A stretch of 64,000 bases of DNA, taken from WTFV01 sp965200895 (GTDB taxonomy: Bacteria > Acidobacteriota > Vicinamibacteria > Vicinamibacterales > UBA8438). Below, piece by piece: positions 52,288 through 61,047 of this stretch (the stretch's first letter is position 1; every line of letters begins with the position of its first letter). The position numbers and the translations under genes are program-made. The stretch covers positions 1,364,001 through 1,428,000 of the forward strand of contig CBDAVM010000002.1 of the NCBI GenBank assembly GCA_965200895.1. The letters are read 5' to 3'. The notes under the pieces are model-generated. The model made no database searches and was not told the DNA's origin. It saw only the letters and a list, made by a program, of their open reading frames with translations.

Positions 52288-54911
52288 CGGTCGGCCTCGA
52301 CGATGGACAGCAGCAGCTCCAGCGCGCGGTCGTAGGTCGGGGCGATCTCCAGCGCGGACAGCGTCTGCCGCCGTGCCTCGGCCAGTCGGCCGGCCGCGAA
52401 CAGCGTCTCGGCGAGGTCGGTGTGCGCCGCCACCCGATCCACCGGCCCGAGAGCCAGGGCGACCTCCAGCTCCCGCACCGCGGTCTCGGTCCGCCCGGCT
52501 TCGCTGGCCAGCCGCCCGAGCGTCTGGTGGGAGATCGGATCGAACGGATCGATCTCGATCAGCCGCTCGTAGGCCGCCTGCAGGCGGACCTCGTCTCCCG
52601 CTCCCTCCGCCAGCGCGGCGAACCTGCGGACGGCGTCGATGGAGGTCTCATCGTACACGAGCAGGCGCTCCAGCTCCTGCATGGCGCGCTCGGTGTCGCC
52701 CTCGGCCTCGGCGAGACTCGCCAACTGCCCGCGGGGACTCTCGACTCCGGTCGCCATCGGCGCCAGCTCCGCCGCACGCTCGAACGCGGCGCGCGCTCCC
52801 GCCGTGTCGCCGCCGGCCCGCAGCGCACGGCCGAGGCCGAACTGCACGTTGAAGTTGTCCGGCTGCTCGCCGGCCAGCTCGCGCAGCGCGTCGAGACCCT
52901 CCTGGCCCTCCGGCAGGTTCTGCGGCGCGTTCCGCAGCGCGCGCCGGAGCGCGCCGAACTGCTCCTCCACCGCCGCGTCGAAGCTCGCCTGGAGGCGGTC
53001 GAAGTCGAGATCGATGCGGGCCAGCGCCTCCCCGGTCTCGAGGCCGTCGCCGTACGCCCGAATCATCTCCCGCAGCGCTTCCAGGCCGTACGCCTCGATC
53101 AGGTGCTCGACGACCACCGACGCGTGGAAGTACGCGAGCGAGATGGATTCGGGACGCGTGAACCCCCGGTTGAGCTCGCTGATCGACAGCAGCGTGCCCG
53201 CGTTCAGGGCGTTGGCGAACTCCAGCACCTGGTCGCGGCCCCAGGCGAGGTGCTTGCGCTTCTCCTCGTAGGTCGAGATGCCCTCGCTCAGCCAGCGCGG
53301 CAGACGCTGACGGGACATCTGCAGGGTGATGACATGGGCCATCTCGTGCCACAGGGTCGACATCCAGTTGAAGTCGCCCGGCGGTCGGGCGCGTGGCGAG
53401 TCCAGGGTGACGACCCGGCCGAAGCAGGCCCCCAGGGCCCCGAGCATGCCGGGCAGGCCCAGCGTGCGCACCGCGAAGTCGTCGTGGTTCGGAAACACCT
53501 CGACGAGAATCGGACCCTGGACCGTCATGTCGTACCGCGCCGAGAGCTCGTCGATCGCCTCCTGCGCGATGTCGAGCACATACTCGCGCAGGATCGGCGC
53601 CTCGTCGGGATGGAGCCGCACGATGAGGTCGTCGCGCTCGACGGTCACGAACTCGTCGAGGTTGTCCATCATCTGCAGCAGGTTGAAGGTCACGACGTCG
53701 TACGGGTCCTCCTCGAACGACCGCTCCAGCGCCGCGCGCGCCGCCGACTCGTCGCCGGTGCGCAGCAGGTGCATGCCGAGCTCGGCCCAGGCTCGCGTGT
53801 TGTCGGGATCGAGCTCCAGCGCACGCCGCACCAGGGTCACCGCCTCGGGGAACCGGTAGGCCCGCGCCGTCTGACTCCCTGCGACGCGGTAGATCTCGCC
53901 GTACGTCGGATTGATCGCCAGCACGCGGTCGACTTCGGCCGCAAAATCGTCGCCGCGGTCCTCCAGGTAGGCGATGGCCGCCAGCAGCGACCGCGCCTCC
54001 AGGCTGCGGGGATTGCCCTCCAGCGCCCGCCGGATCGACTCCCGGGCGGCATCGCGGTTCCGCTCGCCGAGCTCCAGCTCGGCGATGAACAGATGCGCCC
54101 CGACGTTCGACTCGTCGACGCCGAGAGCGCGATCCACCGCCCCGCGGGCCGCCGGCGGGTTCTCGTTCGCCAGCACCCGCGCCATCCCCACCAGGGCCGG
54201 CGCCCAGTTCTCGTCGAGCTGCAGGGCGTCCTGAAACGACTGCAGCGCGTCCGGGTTGTTGTACTTCTCGAGAAACAACTCGCCCCACGCGGTGTGGACC
54301 GCCGGATCGTCGGGCAGCAGACGGGCAGCGCCGCGCAGGAACGTGTTGGCCCGCCGGAAGCCGCCGGCGGTGCGGGCGGCGAGCGCGCCGTAATACTGCG
54401 ACAGCCCGTCGAAGGAGTTCAGTCCCCGGACGATGACCGCTTCGAGGAACGGCGCCGCCTCGCCGGGGCGGCCGAGCGTCACGAGCAGACGCGCGAGATC
54501 GAGACCGGCCACGCTGCCCGGCGCCTCCCGGGCCACGGGTGCGAGCAGCGCCTCGGCCTCCTCGTAGTCCCCGACGTCGATCAACAGGCGGGCGCGCAGC
54601 GCGGTCGCGGCCGCATCGGAGGGATCGCGGCCTGCGGCCAGCTCCTGCGCCGCTTCGCGATCGCCGTGCGCAAGGGCTCGAGTGGCGTCCCGATGGAACT
54701 GCTCATCCGCGGTGCGCTCGGCGGCGGGTTGACCGGAGCCTGCCGACGGCGCGAGCGCCAGCAGACCCGCCACGACGACCGCCGCCGCACGGCCGGCGCT
54801 GCACCGAACGGCATCGCGATCAGACCGCCCCCCGCCCGGCGGCGCGCCGGAACGGCGTCCCCCGCGACCACCGCCGGGCGGCTTCCGCAAGCACCTGCTG
54901 GAATTGGTCAC
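52284..54911 (-). CDS. TPR-repeat protein with gluzincin (peptidase MA-like) domain
   Basis: An 875-residue exported protein from GTG 54911. A signal segment lies at about residues 35-60 (A-A-A-V-V-V-A-G-L-L-A-L-A-P). Tetratricopeptide repeats follow (about 90-420), then a metallopeptidase domain with L-W-H-E-M-A-H-V-I (H-E-x2-H, about 520) and downstream W-L-S-E-G-I-S-T-Y-E-E supplying the third ligand, then more TPRs to the end. Heads the moxR cluster. TATAAT 6 nt upstream implies a leaderless start. Probably matures or assembles exported proteins; substrates unknown. Confidence 0.82.
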   Translation of the reverse strand: MTNSSRCLRKPPGGGRGGRRSGAPPGGGRSDRDAVRCSAGRAAAVVVAGLLALAPSAGSGQPAAERTADEQFHRDATRALAHGDREAAQELAAGRDPSDAAATALRARLLIDVGDYEEAEALLAPVAREAPGSVAGLDLARLLVTLGRPGEAAPFLEAVIVRGLNSFDGLSQYYGALAARTAGGFRRANTFLRGAARLLPDDPAVHTAWGELFLEKYNNPDALQSFQDALQLDENWAPALVGMARVLANENPPAARGAVDRALGVDESNVGAHLFIAELELGERNRDAARESIRRALEGNPRSLEARSLLAAIAYLEDRGDDFAAEVDRVLAINPTYGEIYRVAGSQTARAYRFPEAVTLVRRALELDPDNTRAWAELGMHLLRTGDESAARAALERSFEEDPYDVVTFNLLQMMDNLDEFVTVERDDLIVRLHPDEAPILREYVLDIAQEAIDELSARYDMTVQGPILVEVFPNHDDFAVRTLGLPGMLGALGACFGRVVTLDSPRARPPGDFNWMSTLWHEMAHVITLQMSRQRLPRWLSEGISTYEEKRKHLAWGRDQVLEFANALNAGTLLSISELNRGFTRPESISLAYFHASVVVEHLIEAYGLEALREMIRAYGDGLETGEALARIDLDFDRLQASFDAAVEEQFGALRRALRNAPQNLPEGQEGLDALRELAGEQPDNFNVQFGLGRALRAGGDTAGARAAFERAAELAPMATGVESPRGQLASLAEAEGDTERAMQELERLLVYDETSIDAVRRFAALAEGAGDEVRLQAAYERLIEIDPFDPISHQTLGRLASEAGRTETAVRELEVALALGPVDRVAAHTDLAETLFAAGRLAEARRQTLSALEIAPTYDRALELLLSIVEADR

Positions 54912-54917
54912 CCCGCG

Positions 54918-54923
54918 ATTATA
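54918..54923 (-). promoter_or_regulatory. -10 element of the moxR cluster
   Basis: A perfect TATAAT on the reverse strand, ending 6 nt before the GTG start at 54911. No ribosome-binding site can fit between them if the start is correct, pointing to a leaderless mRNA. Confidence 0.6.
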
Positions 54924-55084
54924 GAACCAGGAGCCCGGAGCCTCCGCCGCTCCATTCGACCGGAGTTGCGAGGATCGGACAAACCCGCAGGCCCGCTGCA
55001 ATTCCGTGGAGACTGTCGCCTCCGTGGTCAGCGATTCTCGTCCACGCAGGATCGGACCCGGATCGGAGATAATCCGCGCGCCCG

Positions 55085-55855
55085 ATGGAGAATGCCCGCC
55101 GCCCCTCGATTCGCCACACCCGATACGTTGCTCTGCGGCAAGCTGCCGGGCGTGCCTGTGTCCTGGGCGGCGCCGCGGCCTTCGCGGCATCGCTCGGCTG
55201 CTTCACCTACGTGTACGGCGTCCGGCTCGGCGCCGTCAGCCCGACACCGACGCCGCTCGGCGTCGTGGGGGGACTCGCCGTCGATACCGGCCTCTTCAGC
55301 CTCTTCGCGCTGCACCACAGCCTGCTCGCGCGCAGCGGCGCCAGGCGCTGGATTGCGGGACATCTGCCGGAGGGCCTCGAACGGGCGACCTACATCTGGA
55401 TCGCCAGCCTCCTGTTTGCTCTCACCTGTGCGGGGTGGCAGCCGTTGCCCGGCGCGCTCTACCACATGGAGGGCGTGCTGCGGGCGGGCGGGTTCGCCGT
55501 GCAGGCCGCCGGCGTCATCCTGGTCCTGCGCGCGGGCGCGGTACTCGATCTGGCCGAGTTGGTCGGGATCCGACAGCCCGCATCTCTTCACGGGGATTCC
55601 GGAGGTCAGGCGTCGGAACTGCGTATCCGGGGTCCGTACCGGCGTCTGCGCCATCCGCTCTACACCGGGCTGATCCTGGTGCTGTTCGGAACACCCGACA
55701 TGACCTGCAGCCGCCTGTGGTTCGCCCTGCTCAGCACCGCGTACATCGTCGTTGCCATTCCGTGGGAGGAACGCGACATGGCCGTCCGGTTCGGCGCGCG
55801 CTACGACCGGTACCGCACGTCGGTACCCTGGCGGCTGGTTCCCGGCGTCTACTAG
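55085..55855 (+). CDS. NnrU/ICMT-like membrane methyltransferase-family protein
   Basis: A 256-residue protein with about six hydrophobic helices. The C-terminal block R-G-P-Y-R-R-L-R-H-P-L-Y-T-G and W-E-E-R-D-M-A-V-R-F-G-A-R-Y-D-R-Y is the signature of isoprenylcysteine-carboxyl-methyltransferase-like and NnrU-like proteins. The substrate is unknown. GATAAT lies 11 nt before the ATG, so the leader is short. Confidence 0.75.
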   Translation: MENARRPSIRHTRYVALRQAAGRACVLGGAAAFAASLGCFTYVYGVRLGAVSPTPTPLGVVGGLAVDTGLFSLFALHHSLLARSGARRWIAGHLPEGLERATYIWIASLLFALTCAGWQPLPGALYHMEGVLRAGGFAVQAAGVILVLRAGAVLDLAELVGIRQPASLHGDSGGQASELRIRGPYRRLRHPLYTGLILVLFGTPDMTCSRLWFALLSTAYIVVAIPWEERDMAVRFGARYDRYRTSVPWRLVPGVY

Positions 55856-55891
55856 CGCGCCGGCGCAGCGGCTGGTTCTGCGGACAGAGGC

Positions 55892-56164
55892 TCAGAAGAA
55901 GGCGAGATTCTGATGGGACGGGATGTCGAACCGGCGCCGGCACTTCAGGCACACGACCACGTCGTCGACGCGCACCATGTAGTTGCGCAGCTTCTTGAAC
56001 ATCTCGCGGTCGCGGCCGTCGGCCCCGCGGGGGGGCTGCGCCTTCTTCATGCGGCGGATCCAGCGAACCTGGTACTCGCCCCGAAACCGGCACTTCGGAC
56101 AGGTATAGGAGGCGGATTTGGTCTCACGGGTCTCACGGAAGAACTCGCGTTCGTGCAGCGCCAT
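55892..56164 (-). CDS. zinc-ribbon protein, unknown
   Basis: A 90-residue soluble protein with two cysteine pairs (C-P-K-C near residue 22 and C-L-K-C near 73) separated by a basic helix-rich stretch (R-R-M-K-K-A-Q). Together they would bind one zinc. Ends N-L-A-F-F. No known family recognised; it may bind nucleic acid or a protein. Divergent from the glycosyltransferase gene. Confidence 0.6.
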   Translation of the reverse strand: MALHEREFFRETRETKSASYTCPKCRFRGEYQVRWIRRMKKAQPPRGADGRDREMFKKLRNYMVRVDDVVVCLKCRRRFDIPSHQNLAFF

Positions 56165-56214
56165 GCGGCGATGATAACAGTCGCGGGCCAGCGGGCGTTC
56201 CGCGGACGGACCGC

Positions 56215-57324
56215 GTGATGCCGGTTGTCGTCTTCACCATCTCGGGGCACGGCTTCGGCCATGCATCGCGCCAGACCGAAATCATGCACACGTTGCACAG
56301 GACGCGTCCCGACGTCGCCATCGGCATCCGGACGTCCGTTCCGCAGTGGTTCTTCGCGCGGGCCCTCGACTTTCCGTTCTCCTTCAGGACGGTCGAGGTC
56401 GACACCGGCGTGGTCCAGGTCGACAGCCTGCAGGTCGACGTCGGTGCGTCGATCGCCAGCGCCGCCGCGTTTCACGGCACTTTCGACGAGCGAGTGGACG
56501 CCGAGGCCCGGGCGCTGACCGACATGGGAGCCGACCTGGTGGTCGGAGACATTCCACCCCTCGCCTGCGCCGCCGCGGCCAGGGCCGGAATCCCGGCCAT
56601 CGCGGTCGGCAACTTCACCTGGGACTGGATCTACGACGGCTACCCGGAGACGGCGGCGCTGGCCCCTGACCTCGTCCCGAGGCTCCGCGACGCCTACTCG
56701 CACGCGACCGCCGCCTGGCGCCTGCCCCTCCACGGCGGCTTCGGCGCCTTCGAATCCGTTGTCGACGTGCCCCTCGTGGCCCGGCGGTCGGCCAGAGCGG
56801 CCGGCGACATCCGCCGGCAACTCGGACTCCCGCGCAGCCGCGTGCTGGCGCTGTTCGCCTTCGGCCGCTACGGCATCGGGAACGTCGACTGGTCGGCGGT
56901 GGCGCGGATGAAGCGGTATCACGTGGTCTTCACCACCGGCCCGCACGCGCCCGGCGGACCGGAAGGCGACCTGTTCACGACTCTCGACGAGGGGCACATG
57001 GCCAGCCGGGGAGTGGCCTTCGAGGACCTGGTCGCCGCAGTCGACGTCGTCGTCACCAAGCCGGGCTACGGCATGATCGCGGAGTGCGCCGCCAACGACA
57101 CCGCGATGCTCTACACGTCACGCGGCCGATTCCCGGAGTACGAGGTCCTCGTCGCCGGTCTGCCGGCCCTTGCGCGTGCGGAATTCATCAGCGGCGACGA
57201 CCTGTTCGCCGGCCGCTGGGACCTGCACCTGCGCCGGTTGCTGGCCCGGCCGCGACCCGAGCCGCCGGCTGCCGACGGCGCTCGCGTGATTGCCGACGCA
57301 CTGGCGGCGCAGCTCACCCGATAG
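56215..57324 (+). CDS. MurG-like glycosyltransferase family protein
   Basis: A 369-residue protein of GT-B architecture. The N-terminal glycine-rich loop is S-G-H-G-F-G-H-A-S-R; A-D-L-V-V-G-D-I-P-P and the late T-K-P-G-Y-G-M-I-A-E-C and M-L-Y-T-S-R-G-R-F-P-E-Y match the nucleotide-sugar binding half of MurG-related enzymes, and resemble the N-terminal part of arabinokinase-type proteins. Donor and acceptor unknown. Start GTG 56215; ATG 56218 also possible. Confidence 0.75.
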   Translation: MMPVVVFTISGHGFGHASRQTEIMHTLHRTRPDVAIGIRTSVPQWFFARALDFPFSFRTVEVDTGVVQVDSLQVDVGASIASAAAFHGTFDERVDAEARALTDMGADLVVGDIPPLACAAAARAGIPAIAVGNFTWDWIYDGYPETAALAPDLVPRLRDAYSHATAAWRLPLHGGFGAFESVVDVPLVARRSARAAGDIRRQLGLPRSRVLALFAFGRYGIGNVDWSAVARMKRYHVVFTTGPHAPGGPEGDLFTTLDEGHMASRGVAFEDLVAAVDVVVTKPGYGMIAECAANDTAMLYTSRGRFPEYEVLVAGLPALARAEFISGDDLFAGRWDLHLRRLLARPRPEPPAADGARVIADALAAQLTR

Positions 57325-57386
57325 CCCCTGTCCCGGACGCCAGCGACGAACGAGGACGAGGGCAGACGGACGCGACGGTGTGCTTC

Positions 57387-58121
57387 TCAATCCTTGGTGC
57401 AGGTGACGAGCGACCAGATGCGGGGAATGTTGACCTTCTCGATCGAGACGGGCTGCAGATCGGCCTGTGCGAGGAATGCGGACAGATCCAGATCCGCCTT
57501 GAACCCGATGTAGACGGTCAGCGGTGAGATGAGGCGCTCGACGCGCGCCATGACGCGATTGCTGCTGAGGAAGTGATTGAGGAAGACGAAACGCCCCCCG
57601 GGACGGCACACCCGTCGCATCTCCCGAGCGACCGCCACCGGATCCGACACGACACTGATGACGTACGGCGCATAGACGAGGTCGAACGAATCGTCCGGAA
57701 AATCGAGGTGGGCCGCGTCCATCTGCATGAGGTGGACATTGCGGACCTTGTGGGCGGCAAGCCGGCGCGCCGCCTTCTCCAGCATCTTCTCGGCCACGTC
57801 GATGCCGGTCACCGCGACGTTGCCCGGGTACAGCGTCGCGTTGATGCCGGTGCCGACGCCGACTTCGAGCACCTCGTCGCCGGGTTGCAGATCGAGCTTC
57901 CGGATCGCCTCCAGGCGCCCCGTGTGCAGCGTGGCGCCGAAGAGCCAGTCGTCGATGACCGCAATCTTGTTGTAGACGGCTTCGACGAAGGAATTCTCGA
58001 CGACGGCCGCCGAGAGCGCTCGCGTCTGGGGATCGGAGCAGAGGTCGTCGTCGGAATCCCGCTGCAGGAGACTCACGCCGGGAACCGCCAATCGCAGTGT
58101 GCGGCGGCAGAAACCCGCCAC
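57387..58121 (-). CDS. class I SAM methyltransferase, PmtA-like
   Basis: A 244-residue methyltransferase. SAM motif I is V-L-E-V-G-V-G-T-G-I-N, followed by G-I-D-V-A-E-K-M-L, D-L-V-Y-A-P-Y-V-I-S and R-V-C-R-P-G-G-R-F-V-F-L-N-H. The upstream phrase V-Y-N-K-I-A-V-I-D and downstream H-F-L-S-S-N-R resemble phosphatidylethanolamine N-methyltransferase PmtA, which makes phosphatidylcholine. The exact substrate is inference. The GTG start at 58121 is not certain. Confidence 0.75.
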   Translation of the reverse strand: MAGFCRRTLRLAVPGVSLLQRDSDDDLCSDPQTRALSAAVVENSFVEAVYNKIAVIDDWLFGATLHTGRLEAIRKLDLQPGDEVLEVGVGTGINATLYPGNVAVTGIDVAEKMLEKAARRLAAHKVRNVHLMQMDAAHLDFPDDSFDLVYAPYVISVVSDPVAVAREMRRVCRPGGRFVFLNHFLSSNRVMARVERLISPLTVYIGFKADLDLSAFLAQADLQPVSIEKVNIPRIWSLVTCTKD

Positions 58122-58238
58122 CCCGTGATGAAGACAGCCTGCATGTCTCGATTCGTTGACCGACTGCGGCCACTATAACCGCGTTGGTTGCCGGGTCGCA
58201 AGGACCATACGCCCGGCATTCGCTATAGTGCCCGTGAC

Positions 58239-59564
58239 GTGCCGCCGGAAGCCAGATTCCTGACCACCGCGCAGCAGCTTCTGCTGACGACGCTGGTGGT
58301 GAAGCTCGCTGTCGTGGCGACGCTGTCCACGATGCTCGTCCGGTTCCGGCAGTTCCGGCGGATTCTGCTCACCGAGCAGCGCGCATGGCGCGAGCGGCTG
58401 GTGTTCGCCTTCAGCCTCGGGATCCCCCTGCTCGGCGGCATCATCGCCCGGCTGGTGCTGGGTTACGACGCGGCCGACTTCTCCCTGGCCGGCCCGTTCC
58501 TCGCCGGACTCATCGCCGGTCCCTACGCGGGAGCCATCGTCGGCGTGCTGGTCGGCGCGCCGGCCCTGCTCGGCGGCGAAGTGGGAGCCATGCCGTTCGC
58601 GGTGGGCTGCGGCTTCGCCGGCGGCGGCCTGCGCGAGGTGTGCCCCAAGGAGGCCATCTGGCACCTGTCGCCCCTGTTCTTCGCGGACCTGCACCGCCAT
58701 GCGTGGCGGCTGGTGCGGTGGTTCCGGGTCGACTGGCTGCTGATCCTGGCTGCCGCCCCGATCGGTCTGGAGGTGATCCGACAAACCCTGGGGGTCCGCT
58801 TCGGACTCGACGTCATCTTCTTCTTCGCGCTGGAGAACGTGTGGCTCGGCGCGCTGGTCGTGCTGTCCACCGTGTTGAGCGTCGCGATCCCGATCAAGAT
58901 CTGGAACACCGCGCGCATCGAGCATCGCCTGCAGGAACAGGAGCAGTTGCTGATGGCCGCTCGCGTCGATGCACTGTCCAGCCAGATACATCCCCACTTC
59001 CTCTTCAACACGCTCACGTCGATCTCCTCGCTCATTCGTTCGCAACCGGAGACGGCGCGGGAACTGATCCTCAAGCTCTCCGTGATGCTGCGCCGGATGC
59101 TGCGGACCCAGGAGCAGTTCGTCACCCTGCGCGAGGAGGTCGCCTCCATCAACGAGTACCTGGACATCGAGGCGGTCCGCTTCGGACCGACCCTGGTGGT
59201 CGAGCAGCACATCAGTCCGGACAGTCTCGACCTCGTCATCCCGAGCATGGTGCTGCAACCGCTGGTGGAGAACTCGATCAAGCACGGTATCGAGAAGAAG
59301 GTCGGCGGCGGGCGTATCATCATTCGGAGCCGGCGTGCCCGCGGCCACGGCATCATCGAGGTGATCGACAACGGGGCCGGCATGGCCGACACGGACGTCG
59401 GCCGCAGCCGCGAGGGCGGCATCGGTCTGCGCAACGTCGACGAGCGGTTGCGGGTCATCTACGGCGAGAACTACCCGCTGCGGCTGGAGAGCACCCCCGG
59501 GGAAGGCACTTGCGCGCGTATCGAGATTCCGGTTCTGACCGCGCCCCGGCGCGCATCGGCCTGA
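58239..59564 (+). CDS. LytS-type sensor histidine kinase
   Basis: A 441-residue membrane kinase. Six or so N-terminal helices are followed by a coil and the histidine-kinase core of the LytS/YehU class: I-H-P-H-F-L-F-N-T-L (phosphoacceptor histidine), V-E-N-S-I-K-H-G-I (N box) and I-D-N-G-A-G-M and G-I-G-L-R-N-V-D-E-R-L (G boxes). A TATAGT 9 nt upstream supports GTG 58239, although an in-frame start at 58188 exists. It is followed 1 bp after its stop by its response regulator. Confidence 0.85.
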   Translation: MPPEARFLTTAQQLLLTTLVVKLAVVATLSTMLVRFRQFRRILLTEQRAWRERLVFAFSLGIPLLGGIIARLVLGYDAADFSLAGPFLAGLIAGPYAGAIVGVLVGAPALLGGEVGAMPFAVGCGFAGGGLREVCPKEAIWHLSPLFFADLHRHAWRLVRWFRVDWLLILAAAPIGLEVIRQTLGVRFGLDVIFFFALENVWLGALVVLSTVLSVAIPIKIWNTARIEHRLQEQEQLLMAARVDALSSQIHPHFLFNTLTSISSLIRSQPETARELILKLSVMLRRMLRTQEQFVTLREEVASINEYLDIEAVRFGPTLVVEQHISPDSLDLVIPSMVLQPLVENSIKHGIEKKVGGGRIIIRSRRARGHGIIEVIDNGAGMADTDVGRSREGGIGLRNVDERLRVIYGENYPLRLESTPGEGTCARIEIPVLTAPRRASA

Positions 59565-59565
59565 G

Positions 59566-60357
59566 ATGAGCATACGCACCGTGGTGGTCGACGACGAGCA
59601 GCTCGCGCGAAACGAGCTCTGCTTCCAGCTCGAGCAACTCGAGGACGTCGAGATCATCGGACAGGCGGGCGACGGCCTGCAGGCTCTGGAGGTCATCGAC
59701 CGCCTGCGCCCGGACCTGGTGCTGCTCGACGTCCAGATGCCGGGCCGAACCGGTTTCGAGGTGGCCCGCAAGCTTGTGGATCGCGACAACCCGCCCCGCG
59801 TGGTCTTCGTGACCGCGTACGATCAGCACGCGATCGAGGCGTTCGAGGTCAACGCCGTCGACTACCTGCTGAAGCCGGTCGAGCCGGCGCGGCTCGCCCG
59901 GACGATGGCCAGAGTACGGCGTCTGGTGGAGCCGGCGCCGCGCCATGGAGAACAGCGGCCGGCCCTGCAGGCGGAAGAACTCGCGCGGCTCGTGGCCCTT
60001 GTCGCACCGCGCCGCGGCCGCCGGGAGCCCATCGCCGTCCGGGTGAACGAACGGCTCGTACTCGTGCTACCGCAGGACATCGTGTTCGCGTCCCTGGCGG
60101 ACGATGTCATCACTGTCGTCACCAGTACAATGAACGGCGCCGCATGCTTCCGGACGCTGGACGAGCTGCAGTCGCATCTCGACCCGGACGTCTTCTGGCG
60201 CGTCCACCGGTCGCATGTAGTGAACATCCACCAGATCAAGGAGATAGTCCCGTGGTTCAGCCGGAACTACATTCTCAAGATGAAGGACTCGAGGAGCACC
60301 GAGATACCGGTGAGCCGATCGCAGACCAAGCGCCTCCGCGAGTACCTCAGTCTGTAG
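59566..60357 (+). CDS. LytTR-family response regulator
   Basis: A 263-residue regulator. Receiver domain: V-V-D-D-E-Q-L-A at the start, D-L-V-L-L-D-V-Q-M-P with the phosphorylated aspartate, V-T-A-Y-D-Q-H-A and Y-L-L-K-P-V. The C-terminal LytTR DNA-binding domain shows F-W-R-V-H-R-S-H-V-V-N and I-P-V-S-R-S-Q-T-K-R-L. Paired with the kinase just upstream. Its 3' end hosts the lepB start. Targets unknown. Confidence 0.9.
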   Translation: MSIRTVVVDDEQLARNELCFQLEQLEDVEIIGQAGDGLQALEVIDRLRPDLVLLDVQMPGRTGFEVARKLVDRDNPPRVVFVTAYDQHAIEAFEVNAVDYLLKPVEPARLARTMARVRRLVEPAPRHGEQRPALQAEELARLVALVAPRRGRREPIAVRVNERLVLVLPQDIVFASLADDVITVVTSTMNGAACFRTLDELQSHLDPDVFWRVHRSHVVNIHQIKEIVPWFSRNYILKMKDSRSTEIPVSRSQTKRLREYLSL

Positions 60358-60998
60358 CACCGGACGATACGGTCGAGGATCCGATCGGGCAGGACGGGGA
60401 CGCGGCGGCGCCGGTCGAACCACCGCCGCCGGCCCGCGAGTCCCCCGCACCGACCCGCGGCCGGCGCTACGAAGCGTTTCTGGTCCGCGCGGGAGAAGAG
60501 CTGGTCGCCTGGCTGAAGACCTTCGCCTCTGCGGCCGTGTACGCCGCGCTCATCGTCACCTTCGGGTTCCAGGTCGCACGGGTCGAGGGCAAGAGCATGG
60601 AGCCGACGCTGCAGGACCAGGATCGGCTCATCGTCAACAAGGCCATCTACCGGTTCTTCGAGGATCCGCAGCCCGGCGACATCGTGATGCACTACTTTCC
60701 GGCAGACCCCGACAAGTCGTTCGTCAAGCGGATCATCGCCGCGGCGGGGGACACCGTGCGCATCGACGACGGCACGGTCTACGTCAACGAGGTGCCGTTT
60801 CCCGATGCCGTACCGCCGGAGTTCCGGAGCCACGAGGACTACGGCCCCGAGGTGATACAGGACGCGTACTACTTCGTCATGGGAGATCACCGGAACAACA
60901 GTTCCGACAGCCGCACCTGGGGCCAGGTGCCCAAGAAGTACATCGTCGGGAAGGTGCAACTGCGATGGTGGCCTCTGACGGAGGCGACGCTGTTCTGA
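60252..60998 (+). CDS. lepB: signal peptidase I
   Basis: Membrane serine peptidase that cleaves signal peptides of exported proteins. Catalytic serine block: G-K-S-M-E-P-T-L; lysine block: K-R-I-I-A-A-A-G-D-T-V; then G-D-H-R-N-N-S-S-D-S-R-T-W-G. One N-terminal membrane helix (about 100-118) follows a long proline-rich leader. In the sequence after the LytTR stop no initiator precedes the helix. GTG 60252, with AAGGAGAT 6 nt upstream, is the only good one. This gives 248 residues and a 106-bp overlap with the LytTR gene in another frame. Confidence 0.85.
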   Translation: MVQPELHSQDEGLEEHRDTGEPIADQAPPRVPQSVAPDDTVEDPIGQDGDAAAPVEPPPPARESPAPTRGRRYEAFLVRAGEELVAWLKTFASAAVYAALIVTFGFQVARVEGKSMEPTLQDQDRLIVNKAIYRFFEDPQPGDIVMHYFPADPDKSFVKRIIAAAGDTVRIDDGTVYVNEVPFPDAVPPEFRSHEDYGPEVIQDAYYFVMGDHRNNSSDSRTWGQVPKKYIVGKVQLRWWPLTEATLF

Positions 60999-61047
60999 GC
61001 CGTTGCGAGCCCCCCGGCGGCGCATCCGGTCCCGGCGTCCCATCCCG

